The translations under genes were made by a program, and so were the position numbers. Of a DNA stretch of 64,000 nucleotides, positions 1 to 11,750 are shown piece by piece; position 1 is the stretch's first letter; the number at the start of each line of letters is the position of its first letter. The stretch covers positions 19,548,001 to 19,612,000 of the forward strand of contig CM027380.1 of the NCBI GenBank assembly GCA_015680905.1. Reading direction: 5' to 3'. Origin of the DNA: Coptis chinensis (taxonomy: Eukaryota > Streptophyta > Magnoliopsida > Ranunculales > Ranunculaceae). Under the pieces are notes generated by a model that ran no database searches, was not told the origin of the DNA, and worked only from the letters and a program-made list of their open reading frames with translations.

Positions 1-60
1 CATATTCCAATTCCTTATATATATATTATAGCTATACCCTCACCAATCTATTTTTTGGAG

Positions 61-275
61 CACTCAGAGAGATTCTAATTTTTTCTTAACTCTATTACTA
101 ATTATAAAAAAAAATATGATATAAATAAGAAAACAATCCCATTTAGAGTTTCATAGAGTCTCTAACTTTTTCTAAATATTATAGCTAAATACGAAAAAAA
201 AAATCTCATCTAGAGTTTCACAGAGTCTCCAATTTTTCATAAACAATATAGCTAATTACGAAAAAAAATATGAGA
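61..275. repeat. short degenerate tandem repeat, about 69-bp unit
   Basis: Two clear units (about 141-208 and 209-275) share the order TAGAGTTTCAYAGAGTCTC, an AT stretch, ATAGCTAAWTACG and a poly-A run. A more decayed unit precedes them from about 61. No coding potential is visible. Positions 276-719 are plain AT-rich DNA in which I see no gene. Confidence 0.5.
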
Positions 276-719
276 CAAACAACTAAATTGCTAAAAACAA
301 TAGTTTCTACTGAAAACGATTTTCCTAAAAGTCTTTTGATTTGATGCGCCATCCATTGTGGGAATTAGACATTTATTCATAGTTAAGGATTCCAAAAATC
401 ACAATTCTGACCACAATAATTATGACATATTCCAATTAAATTTATGAATTTATAATTTTTTAGCACTATAATATAATTTTTCAACTCTATAATGTTATAT
501 ATTCGGCGGAATAACGAGATTAAGTTAAAGTGGACATTGGATTTAAATAAATTATATACCAAATCAAAACAAATTACATGTGGAAAATTAAATTATACAA
601 AAAATAACATCACAAAATATATAATAGAAAATGAAAAAAAATAACGTCAAAACAATAATGACAAATATTTTAAAATATATATAATATTGAATGAAAATAA
701 CGTCAAAAAACAATTAATG

Positions 720-1573
720 TGGGGAACCGAAAACTGGATACAAATGCAACGAACTAAACCTCAAATAATATTTAACATGAAATCGGAAACTGGATGTAAA
801 TACAAACATTAAACTAATCTTAAAAAGTAATTAATAGAAAATTGGAATATGGATACAACTGCATTAAACTAACCTCAAAGAATAATTATCGGAAAATCAA
901 AACTTAGATGCAAATACATCAAACTAACATAAAAAAATAATTGTCGGAAAATCGAAAATTAGATGCAAATACATTGAATTAACCCTCAAAGATTTAATTA
1001 ATGGGAAATCGGAAATTAGATGCAACTCTATTGAACTAACCTCAAAGAAAAATTAATTGTAGAGAAACATGATGCAAATGCGTAGAACTAATCTTAAAGA
1101 ATAATTAACGGAAAATCGAAAACCGGATGCAACTGCACTGCACTAATCTCAAAAAATAAATTGGATGCAAATACATTGAACTAATCTCAATAATAATTAA
1201 CGGAAAATCGGAAATTTGATGCAAATTCATTGAACTAACCTCAAACAATAGTTAACAGAAAATCGGAAACTAGATGTAAATACAACCTTATCAAATAATA
1301 AACGAGAAATCAGAAACTGGATGCAAATGCATTAAACTAATCTCACATAATAATTAACGGGAAACTAGAAACTGGATGCAAATGCATTGAACTGACTTCA
1401 AAGAAATAATTAACAGGAAATTGAAAACTTGATGCAGCTGTATTGAACTAACCTCAAAAACTAAATAACGAGAATCGGAAATCGGATGCAATTGCATTGA
1501 ACTAGCCTCAAAATATAAATAACGAAAAATCAGAAACTAAATGCAAATACATTGAACTAACCTCAAAACATAG
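720..1573 (+). repeat. minisatellite array 1, about 55-bp unit
   Basis: About fifteen degenerate units. Each runs GGAAATCGGAAACTGGATGC, then AAATGCATTGAACTAACCTC, then AAAGAATAATTAACG, giving a period near 55 bp. Units differ by substitutions and 1-5 bp indels. There are no open frames of note. Confidence 0.85.
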
Positions 1574-1945
1574 TTGGGTTATATGTTGTGGGAATATCTC
1601 GATAAGTACAGTTTTGCATTTAAAATAGTGTTTATCTTATCTCTTTCCATATGATTAAGAACTCCTTGCTATTCAAGTAGCTTCAATATATATGAACTTT
1701 GCCTTATTAGACAATCTCACAAAACTTCAATCAAACTTCTATTATTAAACAACAAAATGAAGTTGAATTGAAGGGTTTTATCAAAGGTGAGTTTTTTTTT
1801 ATTAGAGAGTGAGGTTTTCACATTATAAGAAATTTGGATGAGTGATCAATATAATATTAATATATAATAGTTCCGTATATTTGCAAATATTTTTCAGAAT
1901 AATTAATATAACAACACCCATTCGTAGATAATCTTTGAAGATTCC
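1574..1945 (+). repeat. decayed internal copy of the Helitron 3' terminal segment
   Basis: This segment matches 3500-3890 in order: ATGTTGTGGGAAT-like start, CAAGTAGCTTCAATAT, the CTCACAAAACTTCAAT block, AGAAATTTGGATGAGTGAT, and finally TTAATATAACAACACCC. Here the hairpin is broken (ACCCATTCGTAGATAATC) and no CTAG follows, so it is a dead internal end. Positions 1946-2099 link it to the second array and hold two copies of a short CACATAGTRARTCA-type motif. Confidence 0.7.
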
Positions 1946-2099
1946 ACATAGTGAGTCATGCATATAATTTAAAGAATAATTGATGGGAAATCGGGAACTG
2001 GATAATCTTCGATAATCCCACATAGTAAATCAAGCATAATTTAATTTTTATATCATGTTTGCAATGACACTACAGATGGATCATTAGAAGTTGGTATTA

Positions 2100-3495
2100 C
2101 ACACTACATTGGATAATTAAAAGAAAATCGGAAACTGGATTCAAATACATAACTGAGCTCAAAGAGTAATTAACGGGAAATTGGAAACTTTATGCAAATG
2201 CAATAAACTAAACTCAAAAAGTAATTAACTAAAAATCGGAAACTGGATGCAATTGCATTAAACCAACGTCAGATAATAACTAACGGAAAATTAGAAATTG
2301 GATGCAAATCCTTGAAAAATATTTAACGGGAAATTGGAAATAGTATGCAAATACATCAAACAAACCTCAAATAATAGCTAATGGGAAACTGGATGCAAAT
2401 GCATTAAATTAAACTCAAAAAATAATTAACAAAAAATCAAAAACCGAATGCAACTGCATTGAACTAACCCCATAGAATAATTGGTGGGAAATCAGAAACT
2501 AAATACAAATGTATTGAAATAACCTCAAAGAATAGTTAACAGGAAATCAGAAATCGGATGTAATTGCAGCGAACTAACCTCAAAACATAAATAATCATAA
2601 ACTAGATGCAGATGTATTGAACTAACCTTAAAGAGTTATTAACGGGAAATAAAAAACTGGATGCAAATGCAATGAACTAATCTCAAAGACTAAGTAACGA
2701 AACATTGAAAAATGGATGAAACTGCACTAAACTAACCTAAATGAATAATTAACAGGAAATTATAAATTTGATGTAACTGCATTGAACTAACCTCAAAAAA
2801 TAAACTAACCTCAAAAAATAATTAACAGAAAATCGAAAACTTAATGCAAAAACATTGAACTAACCTCAAATAACAATTAACATAAAAACAGAAATTGGAT
2901 GCAACTGTATTAAACTAACCTCAAAGAATAATTAACTCAAAAATCGAAACCTGGATTGTATTAAACTAAAATCGAGATTAACTAACAGAAATCGAAATGG
3001 ATGCAAATGCATTAAAATAACCTTAAAGAATAATTAAGTGGAAATCGGAAGCCGGATATAACTGTATCACATTGACCTCAAAGTATAAATAACTAGAAAT
3101 TGTAAACTATCGAACTAACCTAGAAAAAATAATTAACGGAAATCGTAAAATGAATTGAACTAACCTCAAAGAGTAATTAATAGGATATTAGAACCTGGAT
3201 GCAAATGCAATGAACTAATCTAAAAGACTAATTAACAAAACATCGAAAATTGGATGCAACTGTATTGAATTAACCTTAATGAATAACAAATGGGAAATCA
3301 TAAAGTGGATGCAATTGCATTGAACTAACCTCAAATAATAATTAACGGAAAATCGAAAACTTGATGCAATTATTGCATTGAACTAACCTCAAAGAATAAT
3401 TAATGAGAAATTGGAAACTGGATGGAATGTACTACATTGAACTAACCGTAAATAATAATTAATGGAAAATCAGAAACTTGATGCATATGCATTGA
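2100..3495 (+). repeat. minisatellite array 2, about 55-bp unit
   Basis: About twenty-five units of the same 55-bp minisatellite as array 1, with the same order of motifs (ACTGGATGCAAATGCATT, GAACTAACCTCAAA, AATAATTAACGGG). It is longer than array 1, and units are again individually diverged. Confidence 0.85.
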
Positions 3496-3499
3496 ACTA

Positions 3500-3903
3500 A
3501 TAACCCTAAAACATGTTTGTATTACATATAGGAGGAATGTCTCGACAAATATAGTTTTGTATTATAAGTAGTGTTTATCATAATTATTTTATTATGATTG
3601 AGAATGTCTTGCTCTTCAAGTAGCTTCAATATTATTTTCGCCACATTTGACATTCTCACAAAACTTCAATGAAACTTCTATTATTAAACCTAACAACAAA
3701 AAGAAGTCGATAGGTTTTATCAAGGTATGGTGCTTCCTTTTTATAGAGAGTGGTGCAAGAAATTTGAATGAGTGATTAATATAATTTTCATATCACATAG
3801 CTATGCATAGCTAATTAACTATGCATATATGCATAGTTGCTAATATTTTTTTAGAATAATTTAATATAAGGGCACCCGTTCGTAGGACGGGTTTGAAAGC
3901 TAG
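3500..3903 (+). repeat. Helitron 3' terminal segment with hairpin and CTAG
   Basis: Full-length version of the terminal segment. It ends in a 6-bp stem with a 7-base loop at 3874-3892 and CTAG at 3900-3903. A run of CATAGCTATGCATAG-type palindromes lies at about 3794-3835. From 3904 to about 4260 the DNA is flank with no visible gene. Confidence 0.65.
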
Positions 3904-4267
3904 TTCTTTGCTTGAGATTATTTTCTTACTTCAAGATCACTTTCCTTCCAAGGAGAGAAAGAGAGTGTGGAGATAAACCACGCACGGAATCTTCCTAATT
4001 TGTAGCCGATTTTTTATTTTTTTTTCCTAACACTTAACACTGTTAGTTGCGTAAACTTTTGGGGTTAAAAATGGACAGGTGTCAATAATTCTTTGTAAGG
4101 TGTAAAATGTTATCTTTTCCACCCGGGCGGAGAAGATCTGCCCTCTAAAAACATTATCTTCATAACAGCAAGCTTAAAGCAAAAAAACACAATGATATAA
4201 TCAGTTGCACTAAAATCTTTTGTACTTTTAGTGCTTTTGTTTGTTCTAAGAGTCTAAGTAGGTAAGG

Positions 4268-4542
4268 TTCCGATCACAATAACCATGAATAGATGCGTCG
4301 ATATTTTCTAAATCTTTTGTCTAATTAAAAATTGGCGGTTGTGACTTACTACTTATAGAATTACCAAAATAGCAAGAAGATCTTCTTTTAGTTCCATGTA
4401 AGGGTCTCAGTATTTTCTAGATTTCCGATCACGATATCTATGAACGGAAATGTCAATATTTCGAGATCTTTTATGTCTAATTGAATATTGTCGGTTGTGA
4501 TTTACTACTAACAGAATTAGCAAGAAAATCTTCTCAGTTCTC
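4268..4542 (+). repeat. tandem duplication in the promoter of the defensin-like gene
   Basis: Two copies (4268-4395 and 4423-4542, about 155 bp apart) share TTCCGATCAC, a TCTATGAA-like stretch, TTTTATGTCTAATT-type sequence, GGTTGTGAYTTACTACT and AGAATTA...GCAAGAARATCTTCT. The second copy ends just before the TATA box, so the duplication lies in the proximal promoter. Confidence 0.75.
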
Positions 4543-4543
4543 C

Positions 4544-4550
4544 ATAAATA
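4544..4550 (+). promoter_or_regulatory. TATA box of the defensin-like gene
   Basis: ATAAATA lies 83 bp upstream of the ATG at 4633. This spacing fits a plant core promoter with a 5' UTR of about 50 bp. Confidence 0.55.
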
Positions 4551-4632
4551 CCAAGGCACTCTTTGCCCTCAATCAATACTCTAATTGTTATTTTTGTGAG
4601 CACAACGACTGATCAACCCGCTCAATTTAGAC

Positions 4633-5052
4633 ATGAAGCTCTCAACAACTCTTCCAGTACTCTTTCTTCTCTCGCTCCTATTCTCCCATGGTAATGTTTC
4701 TGCACTTATTTTTATTTTGCTTCTATTTCATTTTAATTTCTAACCAGCCAGTCGTGATTTCGTGAACTAAGAAGTTTTTCTAAAAGCTTGATCTAAATGC
4801 TACAAGTTCCTATAGATCATGTTACATTAATTTCTTGCACATCTAATATGAGAATGTATTTGGTCATCTGGTGTAGGTAACATAATCTGTGACGCTGAGA
4901 ATGGCCCAAATTGCGTGCGGTACACCTACCCCTTAACAAACGACAAAGACTGCACTTTGCCGGAGTGTGTCAAATTCTGTGACCAATTTTTCCAGAAGCC
5001 ACACGAACCATCTTGCTATAATAATCTTTGTGCATGCAACGTCTGCACTTGA
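4633..5052 (+). CDS. secreted cysteine-rich, defensin-like peptide precursor (two exons)
   Basis: Exon 1 is 4633-4690 and exon 2 is 4877-5052; the intron at 4691-4876 has GT...AG ends in phase 1. The product is 77 residues. Residues 1-20 form a signal peptide (MKLSTTLPVLFLLSLLFSH then G). The mature part has nine cysteines, including C-x3-C (CVKFC) and C-x-C (CAC), the spacing of cysteine-stabilised alpha-beta folds of plant defensin-like peptides. An intron splitting the signal peptide from the cysteine-rich exon is typical of that family. The odd ninth cysteine is unusual. Such peptides are generally secreted and act in defence or cell signalling; the role of this one is unknown. The start is the first ATG after the TATA box and begins the signal peptide. 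Confidence 0.75.
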
Positions 5053-5517
5053 GTACGTGGTTCTATTATAGGGCAGAACCGCAGAAGGGTTGTTTTTATA
5101 TGGAGAAATTTGTTCAACAAGGCATTTTTTTTTATATTCCTTCTGAAATATATAGGAAAGTTACAAATTCCAAAAGTTCAATCTTTTGAACCTGTATAAA
5201 TTCTATTCTACTCTTGATTAACACAAGGAGAACTTGGTAGAAATTTCATAAGTTGAATCTATGAACTGTTATTATTAGCAATATCATACGAGAAATCGAC
5301 AGTGGCGTTATAAAGAATGAGTGCCGCAGTTTTCAAAATTTAAGGGGCGTTTGGCACCCATTATAAGTGGACCCAACTAAGTAAGTGTTTTAAAAACCAA
5401 AAAGAATTACAACGTGGCAAGGTCATTTTAAGAGGAAATTCTGTAATTTTGTTTATGTTTTAATGAATTATTTCGTTTTGATTTTTGAGAATGAGATATT
5501 GGTTTTTTAAAATATAT
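5053..5517. other. 3' flank of the defensin-like gene, no further gene
   Basis: This stretch holds the presumed 3' UTR. At 5343 there is a GGGGCGTTTGGCACCC sequence resembling a lone Tourist-type terminal repeat, but I found no matching inverted partner. Nothing else is visible. Confidence 0.4.
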
Positions 5518-5520
5518 TAA

Positions 5521-5992
5521 GGGCCGTTTCGTAACTATTATGATAATCCATTTTATGACATATAATCAATTATGAGTCTCATAATCGATTTGTATATGAA
5601 AAAAATTGTTTGGTAATTTTAAAAAAAACCACCATCTCATTCCCAAAATGAGACAATCCACTTAAAGAATGAGAAATAAAAATTATGGAGTTTTCTTCTT
5701 AAAATGACTTATCATATTTTAATTTTTTTGGTTTTTGTTAATTTTTCTTTCCATTTTGACTTGGTCAGTAAATCCAAAATTGATTTGTATTTGGTTGTTT
5801 GGTATCGATATCATTTCTGCCATAAAGGTTTATCTCAAAACTATTTATGTTAAAATTGATTTTAAAAACATAAATATTTCTATATAATGGTTTCCAAACG
5901 CTCCTAAACAATATTTTTTATATCCAAAATCAATCGAGACTCATAAATTCATAATATAAAATGGATTATCATAATAGTTGTCAAACGGCGCC
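5521..5992. mobile_element. Tourist-like MITE (PIF/Harbinger type), 472 bp
   Basis: The left end GGGCCGTTTCGTAACTATTA and the reverse complement of the right end (GGCGCCGTTTGACAACTATT) match and stay similar for about 55 bp, through TATGATAATCCATTTTAT to ATGAGTCTC. A TAA target duplication flanks it (5518-5520 and 5993-5995), as in the PIF/Harbinger superfamily. There is no coding capacity. Confidence 0.85.
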
Positions 5993-5995
5993 TAA

Positions 5996-6745
5996 TTGAT
6001 AACTGACTTGTAGCTCCGTCATTATCCTTTTGGTCCATTTAAACTGATCCAAGCCCAATTACTTCGTAATAGGCCAGGAGTTCAGGACAAATATAAGGAC
6101 TATCAATGGGCCGGATTTGAGCTGCACATACAACGGTCCAAGTCTCCATAACAAACAAACAACAAATTTTGCAAAATTGCAAGTCAGCTAAGCTAGCTCT
6201 GTCATTTTGGTTGTGGTATGGGGTTCGGGATAATCGTTATGGTGTTGGAAGGAAATTTATGGAATGAGCTCAATATGTGCATTTGTACATAATATTTTGC
6301 GTATTATATGTTCTGTGGAGCATTCTTGGCTGAGTCCATCACAAATGTCTTACTTTGCATAAATGTCCAGAGGGTATCGTACTTTAAGTTCTTCCCATTG
6401 CCGTGCATAACAAACGACTTCATAGTATTTTTATAACTTGTATGTTTGCATCAATATTATTGGCAAAGTAATTGTCACAAGAAAATATGAGAAATAAATC
6501 AACAAGCATATAGACAGAACAAAAGTCTACAAGAAAGACCAGTGCACAACTTGGTAAGATTCAAACCCAATCTCAAATAATCTTAATCAATCAATGGATC
6601 AATCATCCCTTTACAACAACAAAAGAAAATGTTGAGTAACCCAGATCAGTGGTCGTGAAACCCCACCTTAAAAAATAGAGGGAAAACAACAGAAGAAGAA
6701 AGCTAAAGTCAGAAAAACCCTAATTCCAACACATGTACAAAATTT
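5996..6745. other. intergenic and 3' UTR of the LRR receptor gene
   Basis: This lies downstream of the minus-strand LRR gene, whose stop codon is at 6746-6748. No other gene or clear repeat is visible. Confidence 0.4.
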
Positions 6746-9700
6746 TCAAAGAGATATAGAGCATAGATCCTCAAAAACGGTTCTGATGCTAGGCCTTTCA
6801 TTTACAGGAAGAATACATTTAAGCGATGTAGCAAGCAATTCATCCATCGCTTTTGAAGGCTCCTCCCCATTTGCAATATCTCTGTCAAAGCAATCCATTC
6901 CACGTCCTTCGTTAGCACATAGCCGAACCCAATCTGTGAGATCAACAGCGCCTGACTGGCCAGATATTATATCACCAGCACTTCTTCTGGTTAAGAGTTC
7001 CATCAGTATGACTCCCAGTGCATACACGTCTGCTTTATATGATGGTATAGGTTTGGGTGCAGTAGTAAGCTCTGGGGCTCCATACCCCAGTGCTCCCAAG
7101 TTCAATAGCTGCTCTGCAGTGCCAGCAGGTGTCATGAGACGGTGGAGACCATAGTCTGTGAGACGGGCAGTGAGATCAGGGACCGTCAAGAGTACATTTG
7201 TTGGTTTTAAGTTACCATGAGGCAGGCCCCTATCATGGAGGTAACATAAACAGCGAGCAACATCCACTGCAATTTTAAGTCTTTGGCTGAATGACAAACG
7301 GGAGTATCTTCTTGGTGTAGTCTCTGGAGAAGGTAAAATAGAATCAACAATACCGAACTGAGTAACTGACATTAATGTATGCTGTTAAAATATATAACTA
7401 GAAATAAAAATAATAAACTGAACGTTTTTAACTAAAAAATGGTAGGAGAAGATTAGAACAACCACACAAACAGCTAAAGAAGACATGTAGGGGTTCCAAA
7501 CTTTCAATTTTCTCGATCACAAAACGTTGGTTATTGATGGAGGGTTGAGAGATAAAGGAAAGCTTCCTTTTGTTTTTGCATGTTTCCAGCATACTGTAAC
7601 AGTGTACGAAATTGTGTGTATGTTGATCTTACACAACATGTAAGGTTTATTTAGTTCGATCAGAAAGGCAACTCAACTTGAGGTTTTAATTTTCTTTCCC
7701 CTATTCACTCCACAATAAAGCTTACTCCTGAAATCACCCCCGGGCACCAAAGAAAACTCAGCTCAAGTACGACAATTACTTGGATGACCCCGAACAAATC
7801 ATTTACATATTTCTATCTGCAAACTTATAGAAAACCAATAACTATGCCCTTGAACACCTAGCAAAAAAACCACTATTCGGAATTCCAAACAGAACTTTGG
7901 ACTTTATGGTCTAATCCAAGTTATATCACAACTCTATACTTGACTAGGAACATCATAGAAACTAGCTCCCTTATTCAGAACCAAGCAATACATGGTGATA
8001 TATTTACAAAAACATAATTTTTCTTTTCCCTTTTAAGCAATTCAAAATTTAAACAACAAATGATTTACTAGTTTCTAAAATATGGATGGAATCAACTAAG
8101 ATACTACAAACCAAGGCCAAAAATATCGATATATCGCCAATATATATACGTTTTTGAGGTACTTGATATGGATATATTACTATATATCGGATGGATATAT
8201 TGACATAATTTCAAACTAATATATATCGTATTTTCCGATATATCAATATATATTGTTGACTTTGACCGACTTTTGACCAATTTTTTATTAATATATCTAA
8301 TATTTCCTATATATATTGACAATATTTCTGATATATTCTGATATATCGACAAACAAAAAAAATTGACCAGTCAACAAAAAGATATATATCAATCGATATA
8401 TCGATATATCCAATATATATCGGTTTTTGAGGGATCCCGATATAGAAATATTGGGCCCTGCTACAAACTTTCCATTCAACACTGGTATATAACCTAGATT
8501 AGTAACGCAGTCCTGTTGCAGGTTAATTGTGATAAGGATAACACTTAAGCAAAGAATGAAACTCAATAACCATATAACTCAATTATCGCTACAGAGTAAA
8601 ACTTGTTACTTGTAATGGACAGTAACACCAATATTCCCAAATCCAATCAACGACCTTTAATATTAGATAATTTAACGATAAGAATCAATATGATTTTAAA
8701 CTCTTACCATAAAGGTGTAGGCTCAAGCTATCTCCATGAACATAGTCTGCTAGAATCAGCCTTTCTTGTTCCCTCGGACCCCAATAGTAAGCCCTTAGTG
8801 AGACAACATTTGGATGTCTAATAGCTCCAATTTTTTTAGCTTCCCTGGCAAATTCTTTTTTATGCTTAACAAGACCTATACGCAGCCACTTAACTGTCAA
8901 CATATGACCACTATCCAGAGTAGCCTTGTACAACGTCCCATGGCTGCCTCTGCCAAGAACTTCTGCTGGAGCACGTGACAGTTCCTCAGCTGTAAAGACA
9001 ATTGAGCTGTCCAAGAAAAAGAGCTCTCCAGCCAATCGATCTGGGGAGTTCACGACGGGCTGTTCACCTACTTCAATTAAATTGGGCGAGGAAGATGACC
9101 CTGGAGATGATCTCCATCCAGAGGTCGGATCATTCTCCTGTAAAACAGGCTTACTAGATTCTGCACCCCCAATTATTTTCTCTGGTAGGCCACGCTCCAC
9201 AGTTTCATTTACAAAATCTTTTCTCCCAGAAATAGATCGTGCATTTGCAGTTAGTAAGTGATCATTAGAAAAACTTAACGAAGTTGCAGGTGGATCAGTG
9301 TTTCTTTGGAACGTAAAAGGTGAACGGCGAGCTAACAATCCATTAACATCTCTGCTTATATTTTGACTGCCAAATCCAGAGCTTCCTTGATGAAAGTGTG
9401 CACGATAATACGCCAATAAAACAAATGCAATCATTAAAGTAGCGCCAACAGAGGCAATAATAATTGCCACTCTAACAGCAGATTTGGAGTTATGATGTTT
9501 TCCGGTTCCGATAGGAACCCCAGAACCATGGTCATGAGGAGGTATGTCACCTGGTAAGATAAGTGAAGGATTTCCAGGACGAAAAGAGGAGACAGGAAAG
9601 TTCCTTAAGTTATGAGGAACATAACCTATTAAATCATTATTCGACACATTGAGAACCTTTAGATTTGATGTCAACCTCTCAGGGATCTTACCGTTGAATT

Positions 9701-11675
9701 TGTTGTTGGACAAGTTCAGATACTCCAAGAAACTAAGATTGCTCAATTCATCTGGTATCTTTCCTGATAAACCATTCTTTCCCAGATCTAATAGTTTGAG
9801 CCTCCCCATATTACCAATATCCGAAGGCAAAGAACCTGTTAAAGAGTTACTCGAGAGATCAAGTGATTCTATCTGGGGAGATGAAGGCAAAACTAATAAT
9901 TCAGTTGTGTGTGACCCTGGAAAAGGTATTGGTCCACTAAATTGATTTCCTGACAAATTCAGGTTTGTCAAGGTCTGTATTGTGAGGAATCTACTTGGAA
10001 TAAACCCTGACAATTGATTTGAGCTGAGATCAACTTCAGAAAGCCTTGAAGAAATTCCTAATGCAACAGGCAGATCACCCACTAAAGAATTATTACTAAT
10101 CTTAATAGATATTAGTTTCTCAAATTGGGTAGTCAACATTGGAAAGCTTCCTGACAAAACATTTGAACTCAGATCAATAACTTCCAGTGATTTTCCCCAA
10201 TTTTGAATAACAGATATGTCTCCAGAAATCAGATTCCTGCTCATATCAATAACCGCACACACTCCCAAAGTAGATGGCAGACTCCCTGATAACACATTCG
10301 ATGAAAGATTCAAAACCTTAAGAGATGTGGAGTTGATATCGTAAATTAAACCTGTGTGCATAAAAGAAGTATATCAGAATCATTGGATAGACTTACCATG
10401 CTACCAACAACACTCCTTTTCCAAGGTCAAAAGTAAATGTGCATATCAGAACAATCATAGCAGACAAAAGGAAACACACACACACACTAACACTAGGGGC
10501 AGCGCACATTATACAGTTGGCTCATTGTTTGCAGTTTCAAGATCCATAGTTTCTCACAATCAGGTCTTAGCAAATATTACAAACAGAACATAGCATGACA
10601 AATGAAAGCATGAGCATTTGGAATAACATCTAAGCAAGAAACAAGGAAAAAAACAATTTAAAGGCATGCCTAATGTTCAAGCGATAATAAGGAGGATGCA
10701 AAAACACCTCTTACCTGAAAATCCATTGTGACTGAGATCCACTTCTTCCACCGGAATGGAACCAGCAAAAAACTCTTCAGGCATAGCACCATACAGCTGA
10801 TTACTTCCAACCCTTAAAACTCTAAACACCGACAATGAACCAAATGAAGGTAGCTGTCCTCTAATCCCATTATTCCCCAAGTCTAAGACCTCCAAGTTCC
10901 CAAACAACTTGATCAAATCTTCAGAAAAGAAATCCCCATCGATTTTGTTATGACTCAAATTCAGATACCGAACCGTATTCGCCAATCCCAAGATCTTCTC
11001 CGAATCAATCGAAAGCTCACCATAAAACCCATTATAGCTCAAGTCGACCTGTTCCACATTCCTCATCTGAGAAAACAAATCGCCAACATTCCCCCAGAGC
11101 TCATTCGAATGCAAATCCAACACCTTCATCTGATTCAAATTACTTAAACTAGGAAACCCACCATCAAACTTATTCGATGAAAGATTCAAATAATGTAGAT
11201 TCCACAAATCATTAATCCTAGCTGGAACTGGCCCGTAGAAAAAATTCCTGGACAGATCCAAACGTTCTAAACTAGTCATCGAACCCAATGCCGGAACCAA
11301 TCTACCACTCAAAGTATTCCCAGAAAGACTCAAAATTTTCAACATTTTCAATCCAGTCAATGTTGAAAACTTCAACTCCCCAATTAACCCCAAATCATCT
11401 AACATAACACCAATGACATTCCCATCTACTTGATCACAAGTAACACCAAACCAGTTAACAGGACACCCATTTGAATTAACATCATTAGAAGTTAAATTCC
11501 AAGTAGTGAAAACATTCCCTAATGGATCTTCTCTAATCCCTTTCTTAAATTCAAATAAAGATCTAACTTCAGCTTCACTTGTACTACTACACTGTACTGT
11601 TACTACTACTCCTACTACATTGAATAAAAACAAGTAGAGTGAAATGGCGTACCTGAAATTGAGATGTGCACTCAT
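6746..11675 (-). CDS. LRR receptor-like pseudokinase, At5g10020 type
   Basis: Three exons (10715-11675, 8708-10351, 6746-7323) join in frame to 1060 residues; both introns are GT-AG (363 and 1384 bp). Order: signal peptide (about 1-29), LRR N-cap with WFGVTC, about twenty LRRs to residue 560, a membrane helix near 613-635 (VAIIIASVGATLMIAFVLLA), a Ser-rich juxtamembrane segment, and a kinase-like domain from about 783. The glycine loop (LGRGSHGTLYK) and the lysine (TVKWL, 808) remain. The catalytic HRD is HGN (904-906) and DFG is DYG (925-927), so it should be catalytically inactive. Length and motifs match the plant At5g10020 family, a plasma-membrane receptor group. The reading frame is intact, so this is probably a working gene. 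The ligand is unknown. Confidence 0.92.
8115..8457. mobile_element. GATATATC-rich MITE-like repeat in an intron
   Basis: This 343-bp block in intron 2 of the LRR gene is made of overlapping GATATATCGATATATC-like palindromes. Its ends look like imperfect inverted repeats: GGCCAAAAATATCGATATATC on the left, and GGCCCAATATTTCTATATC as reverse complement on the right. Two internal copies of a CCAATATATATCGKTTTTTGAGG segment lie about 270 bp apart. Open frames inside are repeat translation. Confidence 0.5.
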
Positions 11676-11740
11676 TTTTCTTGTGTTTAGAATGAAACCC
11701 TAATCATGAAGAGAGAGAAAGTTTTTGAAAGTTAGGGTTT

Positions 11741-11750
11741 TTATTTATAT
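11741..11750 (-). promoter_or_regulatory. TATA-like element of the LRR receptor gene, with adjacent telobox
   Basis: On the minus strand ATATAAATAA lies about 66 bp above the ATG at 11675. An AAACCCTAA telobox (about 11695-11703, plus strand) and a CT-rich leader lie between. This fits a plant core promoter, but the start site is not visible. Confidence 0.4.

Larger units (their letters stand above)
720..3903 (+). mobile_element. Helitron-like element with internal minisatellites (5' end not found)
   Basis: The right end has the layout of a Helitron 3' terminus: a GC-rich hairpin (ACCCGT at 3874-3879 pairing with ACGGGT at 3887-3892), seven bases, then CTAG at 3900-3903 followed by T. Upstream come two minisatellite arrays, each followed by a homologous 370-400 bp terminal segment. 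No Rep/helicase gene is visible, so the element would be non-autonomous. The 5' TC end was not identified and may lie left of 720 or outside the window. Assignment rests on terminus structure only. Confidence 0.6.

Noticed and set aside
720..3495. Regular repeats with apparent spacing, CRISPR-like at first glance
   Set aside because: The units are contiguous 55-bp minisatellites without unique spacers, in a plant nuclear sequence.
5343..5360. Second Tourist-like MITE starting GGGGCGTTTGGC
   Set aside because: No inverted partner or target duplication found.
8104..8566. Two overlapping minus-strand open frames
   Set aside because: Low-complexity translation of the GATATATC repeat within an intron.
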